Source: Flavobacteriales bacterium (GTDB lineage Bacteria > Bacteroidota > Bacteroidia > Flavobacteriales_D > Parvicellaceae). From it: a stretch of 8,949 nt of DNA. Below are positions 1 through 5,692 of the stretch, in pieces (within the stretch, counting starts at the first letter, position 1; every line of letters begins with the position of its first letter). The stretch covers positions 1 through 8,949 of the forward strand of contig JALWSJ010000038.1 in NCBI GenBank assembly GCA_026993705.1, given 5' to 3'. The notes under the pieces are model-generated. The model saw nothing but the letters and a program-made list of their open reading frames with translations, was not told the origin of the DNA and searched no databases. A program made the translations under genes and the position numbers.

Positions 1-953
1 GCCAAAACATCTCTACCGAAATACCCGGAAAGAAAAACCCTGTTGTTATCGTTAAAATTATAATTTGCTTTAATATTTGCATCATAAAAGTATAATCGAT
101 TTCCTTTAAGTTCTTCCTTTTTAGAAAGTTTAAGAAACATATCGGCATATGTTCTTCTTCCCGCAATCATAAAAGAACCTTTGTTCTTCTTGATGGGAGC
201 ACTCAATGTCAACCGACTGGAAATAGAACCAATTCCTCCTTCACCCGACAAACGTTTCATATTCCCATCCTTCATTCTAATATCTAAAACAGAAGCCAAT
301 CGACCTCCATATTGTGCAGGAATACCACCTTTATACAATTCTACGTTTTTTACAGCATCAGGATTAAAAACAGAGAAAAATCCCATCAAATGCGAAGCAT
401 TATAAACGTTAGCTTCATCCAATAAAATCAAATTTTGGTCAGCAGCACCACCTCTCACAAAAAATCCTGAACCACCCTCGCCAATGGTTTGAACACCGGG
501 CAACAGTTGTATAGCCTTAATCACATCCACTTCCCCCATAAGAGCAGGAATTTTTTTAATTTGAGTAATATTCAATTCCTCCTTACTCATATCCATACTT
601 TCCACATTATCGTTCGAAGCCTTACCCTCAATTATCACCTCATCAAAAGTAGCGACATCTTCTTCCAATTCCACATCCAACCGAATGTTTTTATCCAAAT
701 CAATCTCTTTCGACACCGATTTATACCCCAAGTATGAATAGACTAACGTATATGTACCCTTCGGAAGCGTAAGCGAGTAAAATCCATACATATTTGTAAT
801 AGAACCTCTAGGTTGGTCAGCAATTTTGATACTTGCACCAATCAATCCTTCTCCTGTGCCAGCATCTTTAACCGTTCCGCTAATAGTAAATTCATCTTGA
901 GCCCTAAAACAGAGTAGAGAAAGCACAAAGGCCAATAGAAATAAAATTTTCAT
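1..953 (-). CDS. TonB-dependent outer-membrane receptor, N-terminal part (runs off left edge)
   Basis: An outer-membrane beta-barrel receptor that would import a ligand with energy from TonB-ExbBD. Read on the minus strand from ATG at 953-951, it stays open for 317 codons to the window edge. Residues 1-18 are a signal peptide (MKILFLLAFVLSLLCFRA, cleavage near AQ). Residues 22-100 are a carboxypeptidase-regulatory-like beta-sandwich (SGTVKDAGTGEGLIGASI, then GFYSLTLPKGTYTLVYSYLG). Residues 101-112 are a TonB-box-like linker (TFDEVIIEG). Residues 118-225 are the plug, with IKKIPALMGEVDVIKAIQLL, GFFVRGGAADQNLILLDE and YGGRLASVLDIR. Barrel strands start at about 230. Bacteroidota receptors of this layout are usually 750-900 residues, so more than half is missing. 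The substrate cannot be told from this part. No SusD-like partner is visible, but it could lie beyond the edge. The short open frames on the opposite strand here are shadows. Confidence 0.95.
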   Translation of the reverse strand, partial: MKILFLLAFVLSLLCFRAQDEFTISGTVKDAGTGEGLIGASIKIADQPRGSITNMYGFYSLTLPKGTYTLVYSYLGYKSVSKEIDLDKNIRLDVELEEDVATFDEVIIEGKASNDNVESMDMSKEELNITQIKKIPALMGEVDVIKAIQLLPGVQTIGEGGSGFFVRGGAADQNLILLDEANVYNASHLMGFFSVFNPDAVKNVELYKGGIPAQYGGRLASVLDIRMKDGNMKRLSGEGGIGSISSRLTLSAPIKKNKGSFMIAGRRTYADMFLKLSKKEELKGNRLYFYDANIKANYNFNDNNRVFLSGYFGRDVL

Positions 954-972
954 AAGGATGATATAGTATTAG

Positions 973-986
973 TTGCGTATTTAAGG
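973..986 (-). repeat. Short repeat CCTTAAATACGCAA, orphan copy in the receptor leader
   Basis: Read on the minus strand this is CCTTAAATACGCAA, matching 13 of 14 bases of the arm of the palindromic element at 1480. It lies between the candidate -7 box and the receptor start codon, so it would be transcribed in the leader. No partner arm is visible nearby. It is one of four related copies in the window (see 1480, 1639 and 4319). Confidence 0.5.
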
Positions 987-1004
987 TGTTGCATCTTTAA
1001 CGAG

Positions 1005-1012
1005 CAAAAATA
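1005..1012 (-). promoter_or_regulatory. Putative -7 box (TATTTTTG) for the TonB-dependent receptor
   Basis: On the minus strand this octamer fits the Bacteroidota sigma-ABfr -7 consensus TAnnTTTG. It lies about 50 bp upstream of the receptor start codon, a normal 5' UTR length. No clear TTTG element is visible at -33, so the call rests on one box. The AAATGGTAT motif at 1029-1037 lies just upstream on the same strand. Confidence 0.4.
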
Positions 1013-1028
1013 GATAAATATTTGAATG

Positions 1029-1037
1029 ATACCATTT
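1029..1037 (-). promoter_or_regulatory. Shared upstream motif AAATGGTAT, copy 1
   Basis: The minus strand reads TTCAAATGGTAT, oriented toward the receptor gene about 75 bp upstream of its start codon. The same nonamer occurs at 1426-1434 and 4456-4464, each time in intergenic DNA and pointing toward the following gene. It may be a promoter element or regulator site. Its function is unknown, and chance in AT-rich DNA is possible. Confidence 0.3.
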
Positions 1038-1085
1038 GAAAATTGAAAGGAGACGAAAGAAAGTGAGTTTTAGTTTTCTTAGACA

Positions 1086-1127
1086 ATGAATATTTTCTTT
1101 GCATAGCCTTAGCTATGGAAATATTTA
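1086..1127. repeat. Small hairpin, CATAGC-ctta-GCTATG core
   Basis: A perfect 6-bp stem with a 4-base loop (1102-1117). Flanking AATATTTTC and GAAATATT can extend it past a short bulge. The core resembles the centre of the palindromic element at 1558-1575 (CGTAGC-cata-GCTACG), suggesting a shared repeat family or structural motif. It sits about 30 bp before the two-hairpin repeat and may be part of it. Confidence 0.5.
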
Positions 1128-1147
1128 ATGAAGAAGTATAAAGATTT

Positions 1148-1297
1148 GGGCGTTCCCCCAATTTACTAAAACAACATTTCGCTCAGGCGAAACGATGTTT
1201 TAGTAAATCGGGGTCGGGCTATCACTACTCGCTTTTTTTGCTTGCAAACAGCAAGCAAGCAAAAAAGAGCTCAAACACGCCGTTCTATCCCTAACGC
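1148..1297. repeat. Structured intergenic repeat with two hairpins (GGGCGTT ... CCCTAACGC)
   Basis: A compact block of about 150 bp with no open frame of note. It opens with GGGCGTTCCCC and closes with CTATCCCTAACGC, so GCGTT at the start can pair with AACGC at the end. Hairpin 1 spans 1156-1213: 21-base arms (1161-1181 and 1188-1208) with two mismatches and a CTCAGG loop, clamped by CCCC and GGGG. Hairpin 2 spans 1231-1270: arms based on GCTTTTTTTGCTTGC and GCAAGCAAGCAAAAAAGAGC. Between them lies TCGGGCTATCACTACTC. From memory, flavobacterial genomes carry many intergenic sequences of this general plan, with conserved outer sequence and variable hairpins. I know no established name, and copy number cannot be tested here. 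It could be a non-autonomous mobile element, a REP-like sequence or a structured RNA. A related end occurs at 8915-8925. Confidence 0.7.
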
Positions 1298-1425
1298 ATT
1301 TGGAATGAGTGCTAAGAAAGTGAATTTAAGGTTTGTGAAAAATATTTTGGAAATGGTTCTTATTTTAAACTAAAATTATAACTTTACAAAGAATAGTCTC
1401 CTTATATCAGATCATTTCAATGTTT

Positions 1426-1434
1426 AAATGGTAT
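1426..1434 (+). promoter_or_regulatory. Shared upstream motif AAATGGTAT, copy 2
   Basis: Part of TTTAAATGGTAT (1423-1434), a 12-mer identical to 4453-4464. It points toward the cytochrome gene but lies about 235 bp upstream. Removing the palindromic element at 1480-1655 would bring it to about 60 bp, similar to the other two copies. Function unknown. Confidence 0.3.
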
Positions 1435-1479
1435 TACATATATGGTTAACCTGTTCAAAGTTTTATCATTTTCATAATC

Positions 1480-1655
1480 CCTTAAATCCGCAAGTGATTT
1501 CGTTATGAAAAGTCAAAATACGCATTAGTATTGGTCAAGCACAGTTTTGAGACACGCAAGCGTAGCCATAGCTACGGTGAGTATCGAAAAACGAGCATTG
1601 CCAATAATGATGTGGAGTTTGGCTTTGGAATAGAAGCACACTTGCAGATTTAAGG
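1480..1655. repeat. 176-bp imperfect palindromic element with 17-bp inverted ends
   Basis: The ends are CCTTAAATCCGCAAGTG (1480-1496) and CACTTGCAGATTTAAGG (1639-1655), inverted copies with one mismatch. The inner sequence is also an imperfect inverted repeat. TATTGG and CCAATA face each other, the 38 bases inside each terminal arm still share about 60 percent identity, and the centre is a perfect CGTAGC-cata-GCTACG hairpin (about 1560-1575). The whole element can fold as one long hairpin. It contains no gene. ATAATC lies directly left (1474-1479) and again at 1658-1663, two bases beyond the right arm, a weak candidate target duplication. The element ends 14 bp before the cytochrome start codon, so it lies in that gene's promoter or leader region. 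It may be a MITE-like mobile element or a large REP-like palindrome. Confidence 0.7.
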
Positions 1656-1669
1656 CAATAATCAATACA

Positions 1670-2671
1670 ATGAAATTAATAATCATTACACTATCTTTTG
1701 TTTTATCATCTTTTTATTTGCTTAATAATAAAGTAACCTCCGAAACCTCATTGACTGAAGTCTTAATTAAGTTGGGAGACAAAACATCTTTGCACTATAA
1801 ATACAAAACCAATGATACTGTTCTCATAAGACAAGGTTTTGAAATTGTAACGAAAGGAAGAACTATTGCTCCAAATGGAAAATTAAGTAAAAGACAATCT
1901 AAATATTTTGTTTGTACAGATTGTCATAACATTTTTCGTGAAGATCCTGATTTAACACAAAGCAATCCCGATACTCGGTTAGATTACGCAGTAAAACACG
2001 ATATTCCATTTCTTCCGGGGACAACCTTTTATGGAATGGTGAATAGAGAACATTGGTATAATGACGATTATGTAAAAAAATATGGTGCTTTAGTAGTTCC
2101 TGCACACGATACTTTGGTAAACGCCGTACATTTGTGTAGTGTAGAGTGTTCACAAGGAAGAGCTTTAGAAGCGTGGGAACTAGATGCTGTAATGGCTTAT
2201 TTTTATAGTCTTGAATACAAATTGAAAGATTTGGAATTGACAAGTCGGGAATTACAACAGATAAATACAGCACAAACCTCTAAAGAGAAGAAAGAAATAT
2301 TAACACAATTAAAAAAACATTATTTGAATTATTCACCGGCAACATTTGTAGATCCGATACCTGTTGATAAACGGGAGATGGGGAAAAACGGAGATGCTGC
2401 AAAAGGCAAGATAATTTATAAAAGGAGCTGTTTACAGTGTCATGCAGAAGGCAGAGTAACTAATTTTATTTTGAGTGATAATACGTTGGATTTAAAATTC
2501 TTAAAATCACACCTGGACAAAGATTCGCATAAGTCGGTCTATACAATTGTCCGAAAAGGGACGTATGCATTACCGGGGTATCGTCCGTATATGCCTAATT
2601 ACACGTTAGAACGTCTAAGTAGAAAACAAATGGAAGATTTAGTAGCCTTTATTCAAAAAGAAGGTAACTAA
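1670..2671 (+). CDS. Secreted diheme c-type cytochrome
   Basis: A periplasmic or secreted electron carrier or redox enzyme with two covalently bound hemes. Residues 1-24 look like a signal peptide (MKLIIITLSFVLSSFYLLNN). Heme-binding CxxCH motifs are CTDCH at 82-86 and CLQCH at 254-258. The second domain is a classical cytochrome c fold: GDAAKGKIIYKRSCLQCH, then YMPNYT with Met308 as likely distal ligand, then LSRKQMEDLVAFIQ. The first domain contains GTTFYGMVNREHW (about 117-129) and a cysteine pair at 156 and 160 (CSVECSQGR) followed by AWELDAVMAYFY. This arrangement recalls diheme SoxA/TsdA-like cytochromes, but the similarity is too weak to assign a substrate. The start is supported by the signal peptide. 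The gene stands alone, with 139 bp before the next gene. The CxxxC pair could be a lost heme site, a disulfide or a metal ligand. Confidence 0.9.
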   Translation: MKLIIITLSFVLSSFYLLNNKVTSETSLTEVLIKLGDKTSLHYKYKTNDTVLIRQGFEIVTKGRTIAPNGKLSKRQSKYFVCTDCHNIFREDPDLTQSNPDTRLDYAVKHDIPFLPGTTFYGMVNREHWYNDDYVKKYGALVVPAHDTLVNAVHLCSVECSQGRALEAWELDAVMAYFYSLEYKLKDLELTSRELQQINTAQTSKEKKEILTQLKKHYLNYSPATFVDPIPVDKREMGKNGDAAKGKIIYKRSCLQCHAEGRVTNFILSDNTLDLKFLKSHLDKDSHKSVYTIVRKGTYALPGYRPYMPNYTLERLSRKQMEDLVAFIQKEGN

Positions 2672-2717
2672 AGTATGTTTTGTTGTTCTTAACTTTATTT
2701 ACATTGGTCTTTTTCTA

Positions 2718-2748
2718 TTGATTGATGAGTGGTTTTTTACTAACTTTA
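2718..2748 (+). promoter_or_regulatory. Possible promoter of the T9SS cargo gene
   Basis: TTG at 2718-2720 and TAACTTTA at 2741-2748 are separated by 20 bases. They resemble the Bacteroidota -33 (TTTG/TTG) and -7 (TAnnTTTG) elements, with the last base of the -7 box not matching. The box is about 62 bp upstream of the ATG at 2811. The match is weak in AT-rich sequence. Confidence 0.25.
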
Positions 2749-2810
2749 TAAAATCATTTAACATAAAGCCATAGTTTCATCCCTTAGGTAGATTAAAATT
2801 ATAAATTAGT

Positions 2811-4139
2811 ATGAAATCATTATTGTCTTTTTTCTTCGTTAGTAGTCTATTGTCATCGGTTTGGGCACAGTTTCCCAATGGTATGCCATATCAAAGCATC
2901 CCAACACCATCAAATGTTGCCTTACCAAGTTACTTAGGAAATGTGATTGATCATTCTGTTCCGCAACCTATAGATATTAAACGAATTACAGATGCTTATC
3001 CTTATACCGATAATAACGGTGATCCTCAAGTTTGGTATCCTACGCATGAATATCCCAAAATACAAGTTTGGAATGTTGATCAAACTTTGTTTAAGCTATT
3101 GACATGGAGTATTTTAGATGGAACAACTTATCAAGAGGTTCAAAGTTTGTCCGGAGATATTTATCCAAGCTATTGGTCAAATGTAGATCCGGATTTGATT
3201 TGGAGTTTTCAAGAAAACGGAGATATTAAGAAATATACAGTCTCAACGAATATAACTCAAACAGTAGCCTCCCTTTCCGGATATGAATACGTTCAAATGG
3301 GACCGGGAGAAGGAAATTTTGATAAAAATGATCATTATGTTGCCTTGGTTGGGAAGAAAACAAACGGAGATTTAGATGTGATTGTTTATGATTTACAAAC
3401 ATTACAAACTGTAACGGTTAGAACTTTTCCCGGAGCTTGGGGAAGTGGTGGTTTAGGGTTTCCTGATTTGGTTGATTGGGTGTCGGTTTCACAATCCGGT
3501 AATTATGTAGTTATTATGTGGAATCATAATACAACATCAGATAGTAACCCTTATATTGAAAATGGTAATTCTCACTACGGAGTGGAAGTGTATAACACTG
3601 TGGATATGCAATTTCAAAACCGAATAATTAAATACGGTAACCACGGAGATTTAGGATATGCAACTGACGGAAGTGAAGTTTTGGTACAGTTTTACGGAAT
3701 GTATGGGGGAGGAACTTTATATATGCATAAGTTAGATGGTACAGAATCGAATATTGTCTTATCTACAAATCCGGATTTTGGAGTTGCCGGTCATGTTTCT
3801 TGTAGAAATATTAATCGACCGGGTTGGGCGTATATTACGCACAGTATGCCTGCTCAATCGGGACAAATGGTGGCCGTGAAATTAGATAATTCAGGAGAAG
3901 TAGAACATTTTGGTCATCATTTTAGTAGTGCTACAAGTTATAACCAAGCAGCTATGGCTGTCGCATCACCTAATGGTGATTTAATTTGTTTTAAATCAGA
4001 TTTTGGTACAGGTCCCAACACAACCCCTTCTGTTTCTTATAGCTTTGTTGGTAAATTAGCCAATACTTCGTCCATACAATCGAATCAAACAAGTGAATTT
4101 CATATTTATCCGAATCCTGCCATGATTTTATTAGAATAA
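2811..4139 (+). CDS. Secreted beta-propeller-like protein, T9SS sorting domain truncated by frameshift
   Basis: A 442-residue exported protein of unknown function. Residues 1-19 are a signal peptide (MKSLLSFFFVSSLLSSVWA, cleavage before QF). The body (about 50-415) is rich in Gly, Asn, Asp and aromatic residues, with repeated strand-like segments such as DLDVIVYDLQTLQTVTVRTF, HYGVEVYNTVDMQ and GTLYMHKLDGTESNIVLS. These resemble blades of a WD40/TolB-like propeller, perhaps sugar- or polymer-binding. The enzyme class is unknown and no catalytic motif is recognised. The C-terminus reaches SEFHIYPNPA, the hallmark start of a T9SS type A sorting domain, then ends abruptly after MILLE. The missing 67 residues continue in another frame (4121-4324). 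Restoring one base would give a 504-residue protein with a normal sorting domain. As read, the product should be exported to the periplasm but not recognised by T9SS. Confidence 0.85.
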   Translation: MKSLLSFFFVSSLLSSVWAQFPNGMPYQSIPTPSNVALPSYLGNVIDHSVPQPIDIKRITDAYPYTDNNGDPQVWYPTHEYPKIQVWNVDQTLFKLLTWSILDGTTYQEVQSLSGDIYPSYWSNVDPDLIWSFQENGDIKKYTVSTNITQTVASLSGYEYVQMGPGEGNFDKNDHYVALVGKKTNGDLDVIVYDLQTLQTVTVRTFPGAWGSGGLGFPDLVDWVSVSQSGNYVVIMWNHNTTSDSNPYIENGNSHYGVEVYNTVDMQFQNRIIKYGNHGDLGYATDGSEVLVQFYGMYGGGTLYMHKLDGTESNIVLSTNPDFGVAGHVSCRNINRPGWAYITHSMPAQSGQMVAVKLDNSGEVEHFGHHFSSATSYNQAAMAVASPNGDLICFKSDFGTGPNTTPSVSYSFVGKLANTSSIQSNQTSEFHIYPNPAMILLE

Positions 4140-4324
4140 ATGCAAAAGAACCTATAAAAACAATCGAAGTCTTTAACATAGCCCGACAAAAAGTAAAGAG
4201 TTTACAATTTGTCAATTCAAAAAACGCAACGATTGATTTGATTCAAATTATTTCAGGAGTTTATTTTGTGAAAGTTCAGACTGAACAGTCTTTCGTTATA
4301 CAAAAGATTATTGTTAAGCCTTAA
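4121..4324 (+). pseudogene. Out-of-frame remainder of the T9SS type A sorting domain
   Basis: Read from CAT at 4121, this frame gives HDFIRINAKEPIKTIEVFNI, then ARQKVKSLQFVNSKNATIDL, then IQIISGVYFVKVQTEQSFVI and QKIIVKP before TAA at 4322-4324. It is the standard continuation of YPNPA in type A sorting domains: (S/H)DF-I, then I-VFNI-G-KV, then SGVYFVKV, then a K-I-V-positive end. The simplest explanation is loss of one C at about 4119-4121, where GCCCAT (Ala-His) became GCCAT. Some positions already look atypical, such as Arg where Gly is usual in FNIxGQKV, which fits but does not prove relaxed selection. There is no start codon or gene of its own here. A base-calling error in the source sequence is the main alternative. 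Confidence 0.85.
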
Positions 4325-4335
4325 ATCCGCAGGTT
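4319..4335 (+). repeat. Short repeat CCTTAAATCCGCAGGTT overlapping the sorting-domain stop codon
   Basis: Matches the left arm of the palindromic element (CCTTAAATCCGCAAGTG at 1480) at 15 of 17 bases, with the first 13 identical. The stop codon of the frameshifted sorting domain (TAA, 4322-4324) lies inside it. No inverted partner is seen before 4493, so it is an orphan arm or an independent motif. Confidence 0.5.
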
Positions 4336-4402
4336 CTATATTTTGTTTTCAACAATTTATTGTATTAGCTAAAAGCTGAGGAGTACTATTCTCTTTTTCT
4401 TC

Positions 4403-4410
4403 TATATTTG
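4403..4410 (+). promoter_or_regulatory. Possible -7 box (TATATTTG) for the five-gene operon
   Basis: Matches TAnnTTTG exactly and lies about 83 bp upstream of the plsC-like start codon, in the 168-bp gap after 4324. No well-spaced TTTG at -33 was found. Confidence 0.3.
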
Positions 4411-4455
4411 TTTTTTGCTTTAACTTTTGAATACTACCGATTTGATGTTTAATTT

Positions 4456-4464
4456 AAATGGTAT
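4456..4464 (+). promoter_or_regulatory. Shared upstream motif AAATGGTAT, copy 3
   Basis: Embedded in TTTAAATGGTAT (4453-4464), identical over 12 bases to 1423-1434. It ends 28 bp before the operon's first ATG and is oriented toward it, so it could be part of a promoter or a leader element. Unassigned. Confidence 0.3.
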
Positions 4465-4492
4465 AACTTCAATGTAAAAAGACAATTAATCT

Positions 4493-5209
4493 ATGTGGTT
4501 TATACTAAATACAGTACAGTTTATAATGATAGCCTTATGGACAGTATTTCTTATCCTTCTTGTTTTTTTGATGCTGTTGTTTAAACAGCGTAATGCAGCT
4601 TTTTTTATTGTAGAAAAACTATGGTCGCCCGTATTGTTGGCAATAGCTGGTGCCCGCATTCAATCTGAGGGGAGAGAAAAACTTGAAAAAATAAACGATT
4701 CTGTTATTTTTGCTTCCAATCATCAGTCTAATTATGATATTGTAGCTATTATTAATCAAACGCCACGTCATCTTCATTTTATAGCCAAGGAAGAATTAAA
4801 AAAAGTACCATTTTTAGGGCAATACACGGCTGCAATGGGAATGATTTATATTGACCGGAAAAACAAGAAAAAAGCGAAAGAAAGTTTGATAAAAGCAGGT
4901 GAATTGATTCGTAACGGGAGAGATGTTGTTGTTTTTCCGGAAGGAACGCGTTCTAAAGACGGTAAAATCCATTTATTTAAACGGGGAGCTTTTATTTTAG
5001 CTAAGGAAGGAAAGGTGGACATTGTACCGGTAGCTATCAAAGGAACGTATAAAGTAAACCCGCCAACAGGTTTGAAATTAAGACCGGGGAAAATTGTAGT
5101 AAAATATGGGGATATAGTGTATGCAAAGGATTTTGAAGACAAAACCGTAGAAGAATTTGCCGAATTTGTTAAAAATAGAGTAGAGGAGCTGTATAATTCA
5201 ATAGATTAG
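4493..5209 (+). CDS. plsC: 1-acyl-sn-glycerol-3-phosphate acyltransferase (PlsC-like)
   Basis: A membrane-bound acyltransferase expected to transfer a fatty acyl group to the sn-2 position of lysophosphatidic acid, giving phosphatidic acid for phospholipid synthesis. Residues 5-31 are an N-terminal membrane anchor. The family's four motifs appear in order: NHQSNYD with catalytic His77 and Asp82 (HX4D), GMIYIDR at 116-122, FPEGTRS at 148-154 (substrate phosphate binding), and IVPVAIKGTY at 177-186. The length (238 aa) is normal. It is the first gene of a tight operon, with 6 bp to the GtrA-like gene. Bacteria often carry several PlsC paralogues, including ones for lyso-ornithine lipids or other lysolipids, so the exact acceptor is uncertain. 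Confidence 0.9.
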   Translation: MWFILNTVQFIMIALWTVFLILLVFLMLLFKQRNAAFFIVEKLWSPVLLAIAGARIQSEGREKLEKINDSVIFASNHQSNYDIVAIINQTPRHLHFIAKEELKKVPFLGQYTAAMGMIYIDRKNKKKAKESLIKAGELIRNGRDVVVFPEGTRSKDGKIHLFKRGAFILAKEGKVDIVPVAIKGTYKVNPPTGLKLRPGKIVVKYGDIVYAKDFEDKTVEEFAEFVKNRVEELYNSID

Positions 5210-5215
5210 TCGTCA

Positions 5216-5689
5216 ATGAAAAAGTTGATCAATACAATATTGGATACTTTTTATCCGTTGTTTAAACCATTCATGCCTCCCAAAACGTTTCGTTATGCGG
5301 CTTGTGGCGGAGGAAATTTAGTATTGGATATTATACTGTATTACCTTGTCTTTCATTTTGTGTTACATAAACAAGATATTCATCTTTTTATTTTTACGAT
5401 TAGTTCTCCAATTGCAGCGTTTTTAATCATTTTCCCTATTACCTTTTTTACAGGATTTTGGTTGAATAGACATATAACCTTCCATGAATCTACTCTAAGA
5501 GGGAGAACGCAATTATCAAGGTATTTTTTGGTAGTTATGGGGGCTTTTTTGCTGAATTATGTACTGATGAAATTTTTTATAGAGGTACTCAATTTTTACC
5601 CTACAATTGCAAAAATTACGACGACTGCCGTTTCTGTTGTTTATAGCTACATTTTACAAAATAGATTTACTTTTAAGACACATAAATAA
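5216..5689 (+). CDS. GtrA-like four-helix membrane protein
   Basis: A small polytopic inner-membrane protein of the GtrA/DPMS family. Known members help move or present polyprenyl-phosphate-linked sugars across the membrane for glycan modification. Four membrane helices are predicted at about 26-48, 57-82, 102-123 and 129-148. The family hallmarks FWLNRHITF (81-89) and LQNRFTF (147-153) follow helices 2 and 4. The length (157 aa) is slightly above the usual 120-150. The gene starts 6 bp after the acyltransferase and ends 3 bp before the next gene, implying translational coupling. No glycosyltransferase partner is encoded in the window, so the sugar substrate is unknown. Confidence 0.85.
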   Translation: MKKLINTILDTFYPLFKPFMPPKTFRYAACGGGNLVLDIILYYLVFHFVLHKQDIHLFIFTISSPIAAFLIIFPITFFTGFWLNRHITFHESTLRGRTQLSRYFLVVMGAFLLNYVLMKFFIEVLNFYPTIAKITTTAVSVVYSYILQNRFTFKTHK

Positions 5690-5692
5690 CGA

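Noticed and set aside
181..737. Open frames on the plus strand at 181-405 and 489-737
   Set aside because: They lie opposite the continuous receptor frame, which has a signal peptide, regulatory domain and plug motifs. Their translations are low-complexity and match nothing recognisable.
1148..1297. Retron, omega RNA or other guide RNA
   Set aside because: No reverse transcriptase, IscB/TnpB or other partner gene is in the window, and the structure matches none of these well enough to claim.
4110..4145. Programmed ribosomal frameshifting as the explanation for the split sorting domain
   Set aside because: No slippery heptamer, downstream pseudoknot or internal Shine-Dalgarno-like stimulator is evident at the site. 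Loss of one C is simpler.
1426..4480. AAATGGTAT sites as sigma-54 (-24/-12) promoters
   Set aside because: The GG is present, but there is no GC ten bases further on in any of the three copies.
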